Below the pieces are notes generated by a model. That model searched no databases. It had not been told where the DNA came from and saw nothing but the letters and a program-made list of their open reading frames with translations. A stretch of DNA of 64,000 nucleotides from positions 1 to 64,000 of the forward strand of contig JAGWMJ010000009.1 in assembly GCA_028871815.1 (NCBI GenBank), read 5' to 3'. Source of the stretch: Armatimonadota bacterium (GTDB taxonomy: Bacteria > Armatimonadota > Chthonomonadetes > Chthonomonadales > Chthonomonadaceae). Positions 20,040-28,193 of the stretch are shown here, in pieces. How positions within the stretch are numbered: the first letter of the stretch is position 1; each line of letters begins with the position of its first letter. Both the position numbers and the translations under genes were made by a program.

Positions 20040-21293
20040 TCAGGACGCGCGGCGGCTTGCCAACTCAGCCTGCTCCAGTTGTTCGAGCCAGGCTGCAACC
20101 AGGTGATCCCAGGCGAGGTGCTCCCGTATGTACTCGCGGCCTCGCGAACCCATCTCGACAGCCAACTCCGGATCCTCGAAAAGACGCTTGATTGCTGTGG
20201 CGAGCTCACGGGGATCGGCAACGCCGGCCACGAGGCCGGCTCTGCTGTCCGCGATTAGCCGCGCTCCCTCACCACGCCCGGAATAGACTACCGGCTTGCC
20301 GCACGCCATGATGGGGAAGGTCTTGGCCGGACGGATCTCCTCGGCCATTGCAATATCGGCGACCGTGGAGAGTCCGGCGAACGCCAGGGAGTACAGGCGA
20401 GGTATCACCTCCTGAACCACCGGGGCGCGGAAGTGAACGTTGGTGAGCTGCATATCGCGGGCTCGCGCAACCAGCGTCTCTTTCTCGGATCCCGAGCCGA
20501 AAAAGACGAACTGTATCGGGGTGTCCGCCAGCATCGCGGCGGCGTCAAGCGCCACGCCGAGGCCATGCGCGAATCCGTGCGTGCCGGTATACAGAAGAAT
20601 CGGGCCTTGCGGAAGATCATACTCTCGGCGTACCTCTTCATCGGGTGGCGCCGGCGCGTACAGGTCCAGATCCACCCCATTCGGCAGGAAGAGCACCTTA
20701 CCCGCCGGTACGCCCTTCTCGGCAACGAGCCGTTCGGATATGCCGGTGGTAAGCGAGGTGATCCGCGCCGCCGATCGATAGCTCCACCGCTCCAGCCGCT
20801 GGGCCAGCCGCAATGCGCGTCCCGGTTTCATCAGGCCAAGCGCAACGATCGTGTCGGGCCACATATCGGCGACGATCAGGAGTACCGGCATCCGCTTCAG
20901 GCGGGCCACAAGGACGGCCGGAAGCATGATGAACGGCGGCGGTGACTCCACCAGAAGGTAATCGGCTCGCCGGCTGAACAGGAGTGGGAGAAAGCAGGTA
21001 ACGGTAAATGACAGGTAGTTAAGAAGGCGCCGTATTCCAGCCCCGGCGCTGGCATACAACCAAACGCGTGACACAGCGATCCCATCGATCTGCTCCTTCA
21101 TAACAATGCGTCGACGGTATGGCGGGAATATGATGCCGGTTGGATGGTTCGGCATGCCGGTAAGAACCCGCACAGGGTGACCGGCTTCCGCCAGGAAGCG
21201 CACGAATGCCCGCAGCCGGACCGCGACGGCGCTCACCTCGGGCGGGTAGTACGGGCTAAGTAGAATGAATCGCGCCGGCGATGAAGGCTTCAC
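20040..21293 (-). CDS. GT4 glycosyltransferase, WbuB-like
   Basis: A 417-residue GT-B fold glycosyltransferase of family 4. The N-terminal domain begins ILLSPYYPPEVSAVAVRLRAF, the acceptor-side PPxxGG-like loop typical of WbuB/WcaI relatives. TGMPNHPTG and VADMWPDTIVALG are also typical of this subgroup, whose E. coli member transfers L-FucNAc in O26-type antigens. The donor-side domain has LLYTGTHGFAHGLGV and a C-terminal ACGKPVVYSGRGEGA loop in place of the usual EAMA motif. It is the last gene of a minus-strand run; its start overlaps the previous stop by four bases (ATGA). The sugar transferred is not known. Confidence 0.88.
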   Translation of the reverse strand: MKPSSPARFILLSPYYPPEVSAVAVRLRAFVRFLAEAGHPVRVLTGMPNHPTGIIFPPYRRRIVMKEQIDGIAVSRVWLYASAGAGIRRLLNYLSFTVTCFLPLLFSRRADYLLVESPPPFIMLPAVLVARLKRMPVLLIVADMWPDTIVALGLMKPGRALRLAQRLERWSYRSAARITSLTTGISERLVAEKGVPAGKVLFLPNGVDLDLYAPAPPDEEVRREYDLPQGPILLYTGTHGFAHGLGVALDAAAMLADTPIQFVFFGSGSEKETLVARARDMQLTNVHFRAPVVQEVIPRLYSLAFAGLSTVADIAMAEEIRPAKTFPIMACGKPVVYSGRGEGARLIADSRAGLVAGVADPRELATAIKRLFEDPELAVEMGSRGREYIREHLAWDHLVAAWLEQLEQAELASRRAS

Positions 21294-22378
21294 GCCTGTG
21301 CGCCCGCGGTCATACCCGCATATACGGCCATCATCTTGTCAACGCTGGCCGGCCACGAATAGGCATCGCACACCCATCTCCGTCCGGCGGCGCCCATCGC
21401 AGCGCGACGCTCCGGATCCGCAGCTAACCCCGCGATTGCCGCCGCCGCTGCGTCCACGTCCTCAGCTGCACAAACTACGCCCGTTTCACCGTCGCGAACC
21501 ACCTCGGGCAGGCCACCGACGTTGGATACAACCACCGGCAAGCCGCAGGCCGAGGCTTCCAGCACGGCCACGCCAAAGCTCTCAGAGCGACTGAGGGCAA
21601 CGTAGATATCCAGTTGGTGCATTCTCGTGACGACCTCGTCGTGTGGTACCTGGCCGTCGAATTGCGTCACCGGCGCTACGTTCTGCTGAAGCGCGAGCGC
21701 CTCCAGCGTAGCCCGGTCCGGGCCACCACCCACAATTCGCAGACGCAGCCTATCGGCAGCTTGCTTCGACGAAATCTGCACGGCTTTTGCGAAAGCCTCT
21801 ATGAGTAGATCGACGCCATATACCGGCTTGAGCGTTTTGATGGTGCCGACCGTGATCTCGTCGCCACAGGTCGCTGGGCCTGTGCGAGGCACAAACCGCC
21901 GGGTATCAATGCCGAACGGCGTAATGTGCAGCGGCGGCGCTTGCGGCCACAAGGCGCGCACTCGATCTGCCATGGCCTGACTTGTGGAGCAGATTTGATC
22001 CGCCGCGGCCAGATTCTGCAACAAGGTGCGGCGGTTGCGATCCGATTGATCTGGAAAGATGTAGACGTCGCTGCCCCAAACCGATAGGAGAGCTGGGTGG
22101 AAGCCGCAGCGGCGGCCGAGCGTGCCATAGCCGCTTGCGTAGTGCGTGTGGAGTAGATCGGGTCGAATCCGACGCAGCAACTGCTTTAGCGACACGCTGT
22201 TCAGGTAGTAGCCCGCCGGGGCCGGTATTGGCAGGCGATGCGGCGTGACGCCCGGCGCCAGTGGCTCAGTGCCGGGGTGCATGGTAATGAGGTGAACCTC
22301 ACAGCCACGCTCCGCCAGTCCATTTGCCCACCGTGACCCGTGGCCGCCAGCCCAGGCCGCAAGCAATGCAACACGCAT
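21290..22378 (-). CDS. GT4 glycosyltransferase
   Basis: A 362-residue family 4 glycosyltransferase. It starts at the first strand (MRVALLAAWAGGHGSRWANGL) and has LLHTHYASGYGTLG in the N-domain. The donor-binding C-domain includes LRIVGGGPDRATL, YVALSRSESFGVAVLEASACGLPVV and VSNVGGLPEVV; ESFGVAVLEA is the EX7E motif, with Glu at both ends. ATG 22376-22378 lies six bases after the methyltransferase stop. It is part of the minus-strand assembly operon running from the flippase to 20040. Linkage and sugar cannot be told from sequence. Confidence 0.9.
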   Translation of the reverse strand: MRVALLAAWAGGHGSRWANGLAERGCEVHLITMHPGTEPLAPGVTPHRLPIPAPAGYYLNSVSLKQLLRRIRPDLLHTHYASGYGTLGRRCGFHPALLSVWGSDVYIFPDQSDRNRRTLLQNLAAADQICSTSQAMADRVRALWPQAPPLHITPFGIDTRRFVPRTGPATCGDEITVGTIKTLKPVYGVDLLIEAFAKAVQISSKQAADRLRLRIVGGGPDRATLEALALQQNVAPVTQFDGQVPHDEVVTRMHQLDIYVALSRSESFGVAVLEASACGLPVVVSNVGGLPEVVRDGETGVVCAAEDVDAAAAAIAGLAADPERRAAMGAAGRRWVCDAYSWPASVDKMMAVYAGMTAGAQA

Positions 22379-22384
22379 AACCGG

Positions 22385-23161
22385 CTAGCCGCTCGCGGCG
22401 CTAGCCTGGCCGGCTTCCATGTCGATCGGCGACCGCGCCAGGACCGTGAGACAGACGCCACCGAGTGTCCGCTGCAGTAGAAATGGCGATATCGCATGCA
22501 GCAGCTGCCGCAGGGGATACATGAGCTTGAGCATCTTCGTTGCCCTGCCGCTTGGCGCCCGAAAAGCCGGGTCGATGTTGTAGGCCACAACCCGCAGGCC
22601 CGACAGCGTCACCAGATTGATTGCAGACGGGATATCGAGAATGACGAGGTGGCCCGGGTAGTCGAGCTTTTTGGCTGACTGGTTGCGGAGAGAGTTGAGC
22701 CACGTGTTGTCAAGCGGGATATGCAGGGCGACCCAGCGCGCCTTATTCGCCACCTGCCGCATGAAATCTGCCGGCGCTGGCACGTGCTCGATCACGTCGA
22801 GGAGGATAGCAAGGTCAAAAGTCGCCTCTTTAGTGGCGCAAAAGTCGCCCTGGATGAATCGCGTGCTGTCATCCCCCTGAATCTCGTTTACGTGCGGGTG
22901 CAGGTCATAACCTACCGCCTGGGCCTGCGGGAACCCAAGGTCGCGAAGCATATCGCGCAGCAGAAAGGTCGTCTGTCCGGTATCGCAGCCGATGTCCGCT
23001 GCCCGGTTGAACCGGAAGTTGTACTTGCCGCACAGCGGACCAATAAGCTTCCTCAACTCCGCAATTTTGAATGCTGCATCACGAGCGCCTTTCGATTCCG
23101 TGTAGAACTTGCCTGTTGTGTACATTGGGTCAACGATGGACCCAGTACCGACCTCACTCAT
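22385..23161 (-). CDS. Class I SAM-dependent methyltransferase
   Basis: A 258-residue methyltransferase. Motif I is AADIGCDTGQTTFLL, followed by AVGYDLHPH as the acidic second strand and FDLAILLDVIEHVPAPADFM as motif IV. YTTGKFYTESKGARDAAFKI near the N-terminus and HIPLDNTWLNSLRNQS in the C-terminal half are visible but family-unspecific. The frame extends to 23224, but ATG 23159-23161 is preceded by AAGGAGG with six bases spacing. It overlaps the end of the acyltransferase gene by eight bases. In this operon it probably methylates a sugar or lipid-linked intermediate, an inference from context. Confidence 0.85.
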   Translation of the reverse strand: MSEVGTGSIVDPMYTTGKFYTESKGARDAAFKIAELRKLIGPLCGKYNFRFNRAADIGCDTGQTTFLLRDMLRDLGFPQAQAVGYDLHPHVNEIQGDDSTRFIQGDFCATKEATFDLAILLDVIEHVPAPADFMRQVANKARWVALHIPLDNTWLNSLRNQSAKKLDYPGHLVILDIPSAINLVTLSGLRVVAYNIDPAFRAPSGRATKMLKLMYPLRQLLHAISPFLLQRTLGGVCLTVLARSPIDMEAGQASAASG

Positions 23162-23681
23162 CTGCAACCTCCTTGAGTACTCGCGCTGGAATGCCGCCTG
23201 CAATGGCGTTGGCCGGAAGGTCACCGGTCACAACGGCGCCGCCAGCCACCAAAGTGCCTGGTCCGATCGTGCGGCCGGCCGTCACGACCACGTGCGCGGC
23301 CAGCCACACGCCGCGACCGATCTCCAGTGGTCCGGGCCGATGCTTGCCGAATCGGTATGATCCGTCGGAGCGCGTGTGCTCGGCAGACACCAGAACGCAG
23401 TACGGGCCGATCAGCACTTCATCGCCGAGGCTGATCGGCTCCTCGGCCGCTATCCAGGTTCCCTGCGCGATATAGACGTCGTTTCCAACGGACAGTTGGC
23501 CGGCGTTAAGCACCGTTACATTACGGCCAATCTGCAGGTTGCGGCCCGCTGAGCGCAGAAATGGCCGCATCAGCGCGCCTCGCAGCTGCAGGCACGGCCG
23601 GCTATCCGGGAGCCAATTGACGGCCAACATCACGAAGTGCAGCGGCCACTCCCGCCACAGCGCGTTAAGAAGCCGCCGCAT
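23154..23681 (-). CDS. Hexapeptide-repeat acyltransferase (WcaF/NodL-like)
   Basis: A 175-residue left-handed beta-helix acyltransferase. Hexapeptide turns are seen in NLQIGRNVTVLNAGQLSVGN and then in PISLGDEVLIGPYCVLVS. The catalytic His is likely in SAEHTRSDG, and the C-terminal coil ends GIPARVLKEV, as in maltose/galactoside O-acetyltransferases and WcaF. It would transfer an acetyl or similar group from acetyl-CoA onto a sugar of the polysaccharide. A frame extends to 23744 over the previous gene, but ATG 23679-23681 has GGAGGAG just upstream. Confidence 0.87.
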   Translation of the reverse strand: MRRLLNALWREWPLHFVMLAVNWLPDSRPCLQLRGALMRPFLRSAGRNLQIGRNVTVLNAGQLSVGNDVYIAQGTWIAAEEPISLGDEVLIGPYCVLVSAEHTRSDGSYRFGKHRPGPLEIGRGVWLAAHVVVTAGRTIGPGTLVAGGAVVTGDLPANAIAGGIPARVLKEVADE

Positions 23682-23740
23682 CGCTACTCCTCCGCCTGCT
23701 GCGGTCCGAGAGCCCTTGCCCGCGGCGGCAGTTGCCGCGC

Positions 23741-24916
23741 TCACACATCGCCACGAAACGTCTGCAGCAACCGATTGAGATGCTCCATCATGACGTCTAC
23801 CTGCCGCTCTTGCGTATTCTGCCGCGCAAGCGCCAGGCCGCCGGCAATCATGGCTCGCCGGCGCACCGGGTCCTCAACGACGCGGTTCATGGCGTGCGTG
23901 ATCGCCTCAATGTCTCGGGCCGGCGCCAGTTCGGTGATCTCACCCACGAGCGCCGGTATTGAACCAACCTCGGTTGAGACAACAGGGACTGAGTGCGCCA
24001 TCGCCTCCCAGATCGTTCGGGGAAACGACTCGTCCCACGACGGCAGCAGGTAGATGTCTGCGGTTCTGTAATACGCGAACAGGTCGGGTCCAGCCGCTCG
24101 GTATCCGTGGAATGTTACCTTGTCGCGTATCCCAAGGCGATGCATCGCCTCATCCATCTCGGCCAGAATGGGCGTGCCTTCAGCCGGCCAGCCCACGATA
24201 TCCAGGTGGGCGTCATGCCCGCCGGCAACGAACTGAGCAAACACCTCTAATGCGTCCAAAGTCCCTTTCGCACGTTCAAGGCGGCCGGTAAGCAGCACGT
24301 GAAGTGGCGCGCTAAGGCAGGTATCCGGCCGTTCCACGAAGTCGCCTTCCGAGAGCGTGGTGGTCCGTATTTCAATCACGCGGTCCGGCCCGCCCGTGAG
24401 CCCGTGGCGGAGCTGTGGGCTGTTGATAAACGTCAGGTGCCGACTGGCGCGCCGGGTTTGCTGCGCGGCGCTGTAGCTGGCCCACATATGTAGTAACAAC
24501 CGGCGTACCGGTCCGCGGCGCGACCTGCGTGCCGCCGTGTAGAGGTTGCCGACCAGCAGCAGAGCCGTGGGCCGCTTGCCGCGAACGTCGCAAAGCGCCG
24601 GCAGCAGCGGGCATGGGCCGCGAACCACCAGAACGTCGGGCTCCATCAGCTCCTTACGAATCCGCGAGATCCAGCGGCTCGGCGTGAAGGTGCCGCGGAG
24701 GGCGGTTGGCGCCGGTCCGGCGTTTACAAACCGGATATTCGACGCCTGCAAACGGTAGTCTAGCGCGAGATTGCCTCGCGCACCGGTATGCATAAAGCAC
24801 ACGAGTCGGGTATTGGCTGCCGCGACCGCATCCAGAAATCGGCCAAAAAAGCCGGGTACCCATACGCCGCCGTCCCGCTCCTCGGCAAGGATGTGATAGT
24901 AGATCCCGAGCTCCAT
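23741..24916 (-). CDS. GT4 glycosyltransferase
   Basis: A 391-residue family 4 glycosyltransferase. The N-terminus reads MELGIYYHILAEERDGGVWV, and the start abuts the flippase stop within eight bases. The donor domain shows LHVLLTGRLERAKGTLDALE, LDIVGWPAEGTPILAEM and YLLPSWDESFPRTIWEAMAHSVPVV; ESFPRTIWEA holds the EX7E Glu pair. STEVGSIPALVG follows. It lies between the flippase and acyltransferase genes, so it most likely builds the repeat unit. Specificity is unknown. Confidence 0.88.
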   Translation of the reverse strand: MELGIYYHILAEERDGGVWVPGFFGRFLDAVAAANTRLVCFMHTGARGNLALDYRLQASNIRFVNAGPAPTALRGTFTPSRWISRIRKELMEPDVLVVRGPCPLLPALCDVRGKRPTALLLVGNLYTAARRSRRGPVRRLLLHMWASYSAAQQTRRASRHLTFINSPQLRHGLTGGPDRVIEIRTTTLSEGDFVERPDTCLSAPLHVLLTGRLERAKGTLDALEVFAQFVAGGHDAHLDIVGWPAEGTPILAEMDEAMHRLGIRDKVTFHGYRAAGPDLFAYYRTADIYLLPSWDESFPRTIWEAMAHSVPVVSTEVGSIPALVGEITELAPARDIEAITHAMNRVVEDPVRRRAMIAGGLALARQNTQERQVDVMMEHLNRLLQTFRGDV

Positions 24917-24923
24917 ATCTGCG

Positions 24924-26273
24924 TTAGAGCCTCTCCCGGTCGTTGCCGTGCGGAATGGTGCTGCGCAGCACAGTCAACCTCGCCAGCGCCCACTTTGGAG
25001 GTTCTGCGAGAGTGCCTGTGAGCAGCTTTCGGAACGGCATCCGCCCCACCCTTGTAAATATAGCTATACTAACTATAGCTGCCAGCGAATAGGCCGCTGT
25101 ACTGGCCCATGCGGCGCCGAGGATGCCATAACGTGGAATCAGTGTGAAGTCGAGCGCGGCAGTGGCGACGAGCCCACACGCCACAGCAACGGTGTTGCAG
25201 CCGGGACGCCCCAGACCGGAAAAGGTGCTGCCCATCACATTGAGGACCGCTACGGACCACATCCCGGGCAAGAGCCACAGGCCCGGCGCTATCGCGCCTT
25301 GATAGGCTTTGCCGTACAGCACCATCACGATGAACGGCATTCCGATGCCAAGCACCACCGCTGCGCCAGCCACGAGATAGAGCGTGGCGCCCAGCGCGAG
25401 CGGCGCCGATTCGACGCCGCGCGCTTGACCTGAAGAGGCCACCCGCGGCATCTGTACCACCGAGACCGCTGCCGGAATGAGCAGCAGCACCTGCGCTGCG
25501 GAAACCCCGGCGGAGTATACCCCCACGGCCGCCCCGCCCATTATGGCGTTGACGATCATTGTGTCGAGGCGGTAGTTCATATGCTGCACGAAGACCGTCG
25601 TTGCGCCTTTGGCGCCGTACGCCAGGTATGTCTTGCGCCAATCCGGTGGAAGTGGCGCCCTGCCCGCCGGATGCTTCCATAACACAAACTGCATCGCCAC
25701 CGCGACCGCCACAATCGTAGCAAACAGCTGGATGAGCACGAGTTGAAGCGCGGTCGGATGCAGGCGCAAGAGGATTACCACCAGTATCCCGGCCAACAGC
25801 ACGGCTGACGCAAGGACGCTGATGAGGTTACGCATCGAAAACGCCTGCAGGCCGACGAGCACACCATACGCCACGCGATAGATGAGAAATGCCACCGATA
25901 GCGTGCACGAAGCAACGACAACCTCCGGGCCGAGGTCGCGGATCACAATGGAATGGGCGAAGCGCTGAACGGCCAGGTAGACGAGTAGAATCGCCGCAAT
26001 GCTCACCGGCACCCACCGAACACACACAGATCGGGCCTCGGACATTGAGTTCCGGTCACCGTGCTGCCGGGCAATGTTATACGCTACGGCGTCGGATAGC
26101 CCAAAGTCGGCCGCCGACGCGATGAGCACTGCCACGAAAACGGCAACCACCATGACGCCGCGCTGCTGGGGGCCAAGAATTCTGGCAGCGAGAATCGCTG
26201 TTGCGGCCTGCGTGCCGTAGACCGCTATTTGCGTGTTGAGTACGCCAAGTGCTTTCCGGGCTGCGGCTGGCAT
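24924..26273 (-). CDS. Polysaccharide flippase (Wzx/MOP superfamily)
   Basis: A 449-residue polytopic protein with about 12 hydrophobic helices. The start LGVLNTQIAVYGTQAATAILAARILGPQQRG matches the first helices of Wzx/RfbX-type flippases, in which ARxLG precedes the first loop. Such proteins move undecaprenyl-diphosphate-linked repeat units across the inner membrane. Its upstream side is a 236-base gap after the glycoside hydrolase-like gene, so the operon promoter may be in 26274-26509. The start ATG is at 26271-26273. All genes down to 20040 follow in the same direction with minimal spacing. Confidence 0.88.
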   Translation of the reverse strand: MPAAARKALGVLNTQIAVYGTQAATAILAARILGPQQRGVMVVAVFVAVLIASAADFGLSDAVAYNIARQHGDRNSMSEARSVCVRWVPVSIAAILLVYLAVQRFAHSIVIRDLGPEVVVASCTLSVAFLIYRVAYGVLVGLQAFSMRNLISVLASAVLLAGILVVILLRLHPTALQLVLIQLFATIVAVAVAMQFVLWKHPAGRAPLPPDWRKTYLAYGAKGATTVFVQHMNYRLDTMIVNAIMGGAAVGVYSAGVSAAQVLLLIPAAVSVVQMPRVASSGQARGVESAPLALGATLYLVAGAAVVLGIGMPFIVMVLYGKAYQGAIAPGLWLLPGMWSVAVLNVMGSTFSGLGRPGCNTVAVACGLVATAALDFTLIPRYGILGAAWASTAAYSLAAIVSIAIFTRVGRMPFRKLLTGTLAEPPKWALARLTVLRSTIPHGNDRERL

Positions 26274-26509
26274 CGGCTAGCGATCGGCCCGTCGATCGGC
26301 ACCGGACACGCCGAAAAGCTCGCTCGCATCCGCGGCTATGGTCGACGCGACAGATTCTCGACGCTGGTTGTTCTGGCCTTGGATGTGATTACGTCTCGGT
26401 ATCGACAGACGACGGATGCAGAGGCACGCGCTTGGAGAGGTTCCAACGGCCGCGACAAAGCGCGCCGACTGCCCGACACCGCCCGCATTGCTAACAGGAG
26501 ATGCCGCGC

Positions 26510-27697
26510 CTAAGGTGGCGCAAACTTGAGTAGTGGCAGCCCCACCGGGCTCGTGAACAATGAAGAGTGTACCTGCGTGAAAATCGTGTCGGTAATGTCC
26601 TTACCGCTGAAGAGGGCTTCACCGGCCACTCCGTCCGTTCGCAATGCAGAAATCTCCTGCGTTATGGTCACCGGAGAGTTCTTGGCATTTGGCAGCAGCT
26701 TGCTAGCGTACCACCCAACGCCAACGAGTATTACAACCGGGCAGTACAAGCCCATGGTATTCACCACCTGCGCGACATGGGCGTTGAAGCCAGGCAGATC
26801 GCTCTGGTAGACCTGGCCGACATAGAAATCGATCAGACCGGCCTTGGCCCAGTTCACCCAATCGCTGCCGAGTGTTGTCTTGGCGGCAGCGAAATCATAG
26901 CCGCCGTTGGCAGATAGGCTCAGCCCCGGATATTTGGTGTTCATGAGTTTGCGGAGCGCCTGCAGAAACTGCGTGACACCGATAATGCGAACGTACTGCG
27001 CTGCGGCAGATTTCAGGTCGGGCGTTCCGGTGATGTGAAACTGGTCCTTGTAGATCTGCATGCACGCCGTGCAAACACAGAAGTCGTTGCTGCTGTAGCC
27101 AGGCTCCTCAATCTGGATTCCGGAGACGCCCTTGTAGTGCTGCAGCATTTTGTCGATGAGGTTCAACTCGAACTGCCGCGCCGCTGCCCAGGACAGGCAG
27201 ACCACCGTCCATGGCTGAACGATCGGTTTACCGGTTTTGGGATCGATGCTGCCCTGATTCGGCCGCTTTACAGCCCAATCCGGATTGCCGCCAAGGCGAG
27301 TGACGAACTCCGGGCTTGCCTTGGACTTGTATTTGGTCACCGAGTAGGTGAGATCGACCTTTATACCGGCTTTGAGCGCCGCATTGATGAACAGGCCAAC
27401 CACATCGAACTTCGCTTTCGGCACGGTCTTCTGATAGGTTGCGTCGGTGAGCGCCGCGAAGTACTCGCTGCGCACATAAACGAAGAGCAGATTGAAATTG
27501 GCTGCCTGCAGCTTCGCCACAAAATCGGCAATCTGCTGCGTGGCCGTTTTCTCGTCAGGGCTGAATTGCGCTTCCGGCACGATGTAAGCCGCACGCACCT
27601 CGGCAGAGTTCTGCCTCGGCGCTGCCAGTGCGCCACTGGAGATAAGCAGCGAGGCGGCGCAAGCGCCGATCCACATAGTCAGTGACTTGAGTTTCAT
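26510..27697 (-). CDS. Exported TIM-barrel glycoside hydrolase-like protein
   Basis: A 395-residue protein with a signal peptide (MKLKSLTMWIGACAASLL, then ISSGALAA). The mature part begins VRAAYIVPEAQFS and shows repeated strand-helix units such as FNLLFVYVRSEYF, AALKAGIKVDLTYSV and YPGLSLSANGG. It resembles GHL10/DUF4015-type putative glycosidases. GVSGIQIEEPGYSSNDFCVCTACM holds tandem acidic residues and three Cys; IEEPG is the probable active-site strand. The frame starts at 27751, but ATG 27695-27697 has AAGGAT and opens the signal sequence. In this locus it may trim or depolymerise the polysaccharide, like other locus-linked hydrolases. Family level is likely, activity unproven. Confidence 0.65.
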   Translation of the reverse strand: MKLKSLTMWIGACAASLLISSGALAAPRQNSAEVRAAYIVPEAQFSPDEKTATQQIADFVAKLQAANFNLLFVYVRSEYFAALTDATYQKTVPKAKFDVVGLFINAALKAGIKVDLTYSVTKYKSKASPEFVTRLGGNPDWAVKRPNQGSIDPKTGKPIVQPWTVVCLSWAAARQFELNLIDKMLQHYKGVSGIQIEEPGYSSNDFCVCTACMQIYKDQFHITGTPDLKSAAAQYVRIIGVTQFLQALRKLMNTKYPGLSLSANGGYDFAAAKTTLGSDWVNWAKAGLIDFYVGQVYQSDLPGFNAHVAQVVNTMGLYCPVVILVGVGWYASKLLPNAKNSPVTITQEISALRTDGVAGEALFSGKDITDTIFTQVHSSLFTSPVGLPLLKFAPP

Positions 27698-28193
27698 ATA
27701 AGGGATCCTTAGATTCACAGCTCGGTATCGGACCACCGGCCACTGCGACATGCCATCGCACTATCAGACGGCGGCTGTTGATCAAAGTGACACCTCGCGC
27801 CGCGCTTCGTTTAACGCTCGCGGTCCAAACAACCGGCAGTCCATCCGCAACAACTGTACCCGGTTAGTGCGACACAGGCGAATCTTGCATCAGAGCCGGT
27901 TTAGGAGACCGACCGCCGCCGGTCGCAAGTCAAGTGGTATTCTCTTCAGGCGCAAAGGGATGGTCGACCGGAGGCAGCATGCCACAGCCTGTTCAAATGA
28001 CGACCGACCGCGAGAGACGCCGGCAGTTACCCACCGTGAACGCACGAACGTAACGGCTGCCACCAGTTTGGATACCCGGTTGGCGATCGGTTCGCTGCGC
28101 GCCGCTGGTGGTTTCCAGAGTTGGGTATCGGCAGTCGTAGCGTGGATTGCTACGCCGACTCACACATGAACGCGTTTGAAAGGGATTGTGCCT
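27698..28193. other. Long divergent intergenic region
   Basis: These 496 bases separate the exported hydrolase-like gene (minus) from the second asnB (plus) and should hold both promoters. No convincing sigma70 pair was found on either strand. A 139-residue open frame on the plus strand (27750-28169) has no ribosome-binding site and a composition unlike a protein. The inverted repeat CGTAGC/GCTACG lies about 40 bases before the asnB start. No recognised riboswitch or RNA gene was seen. Confidence 0.45.

Noticed and set aside
20028-20047. Hairpin CGTCCTG/CAGGACG after the glycosyltransferase gene as terminator
   Set aside because: Only seven base pairs, includes the stop codon, and no T tract follows; too weak to call.
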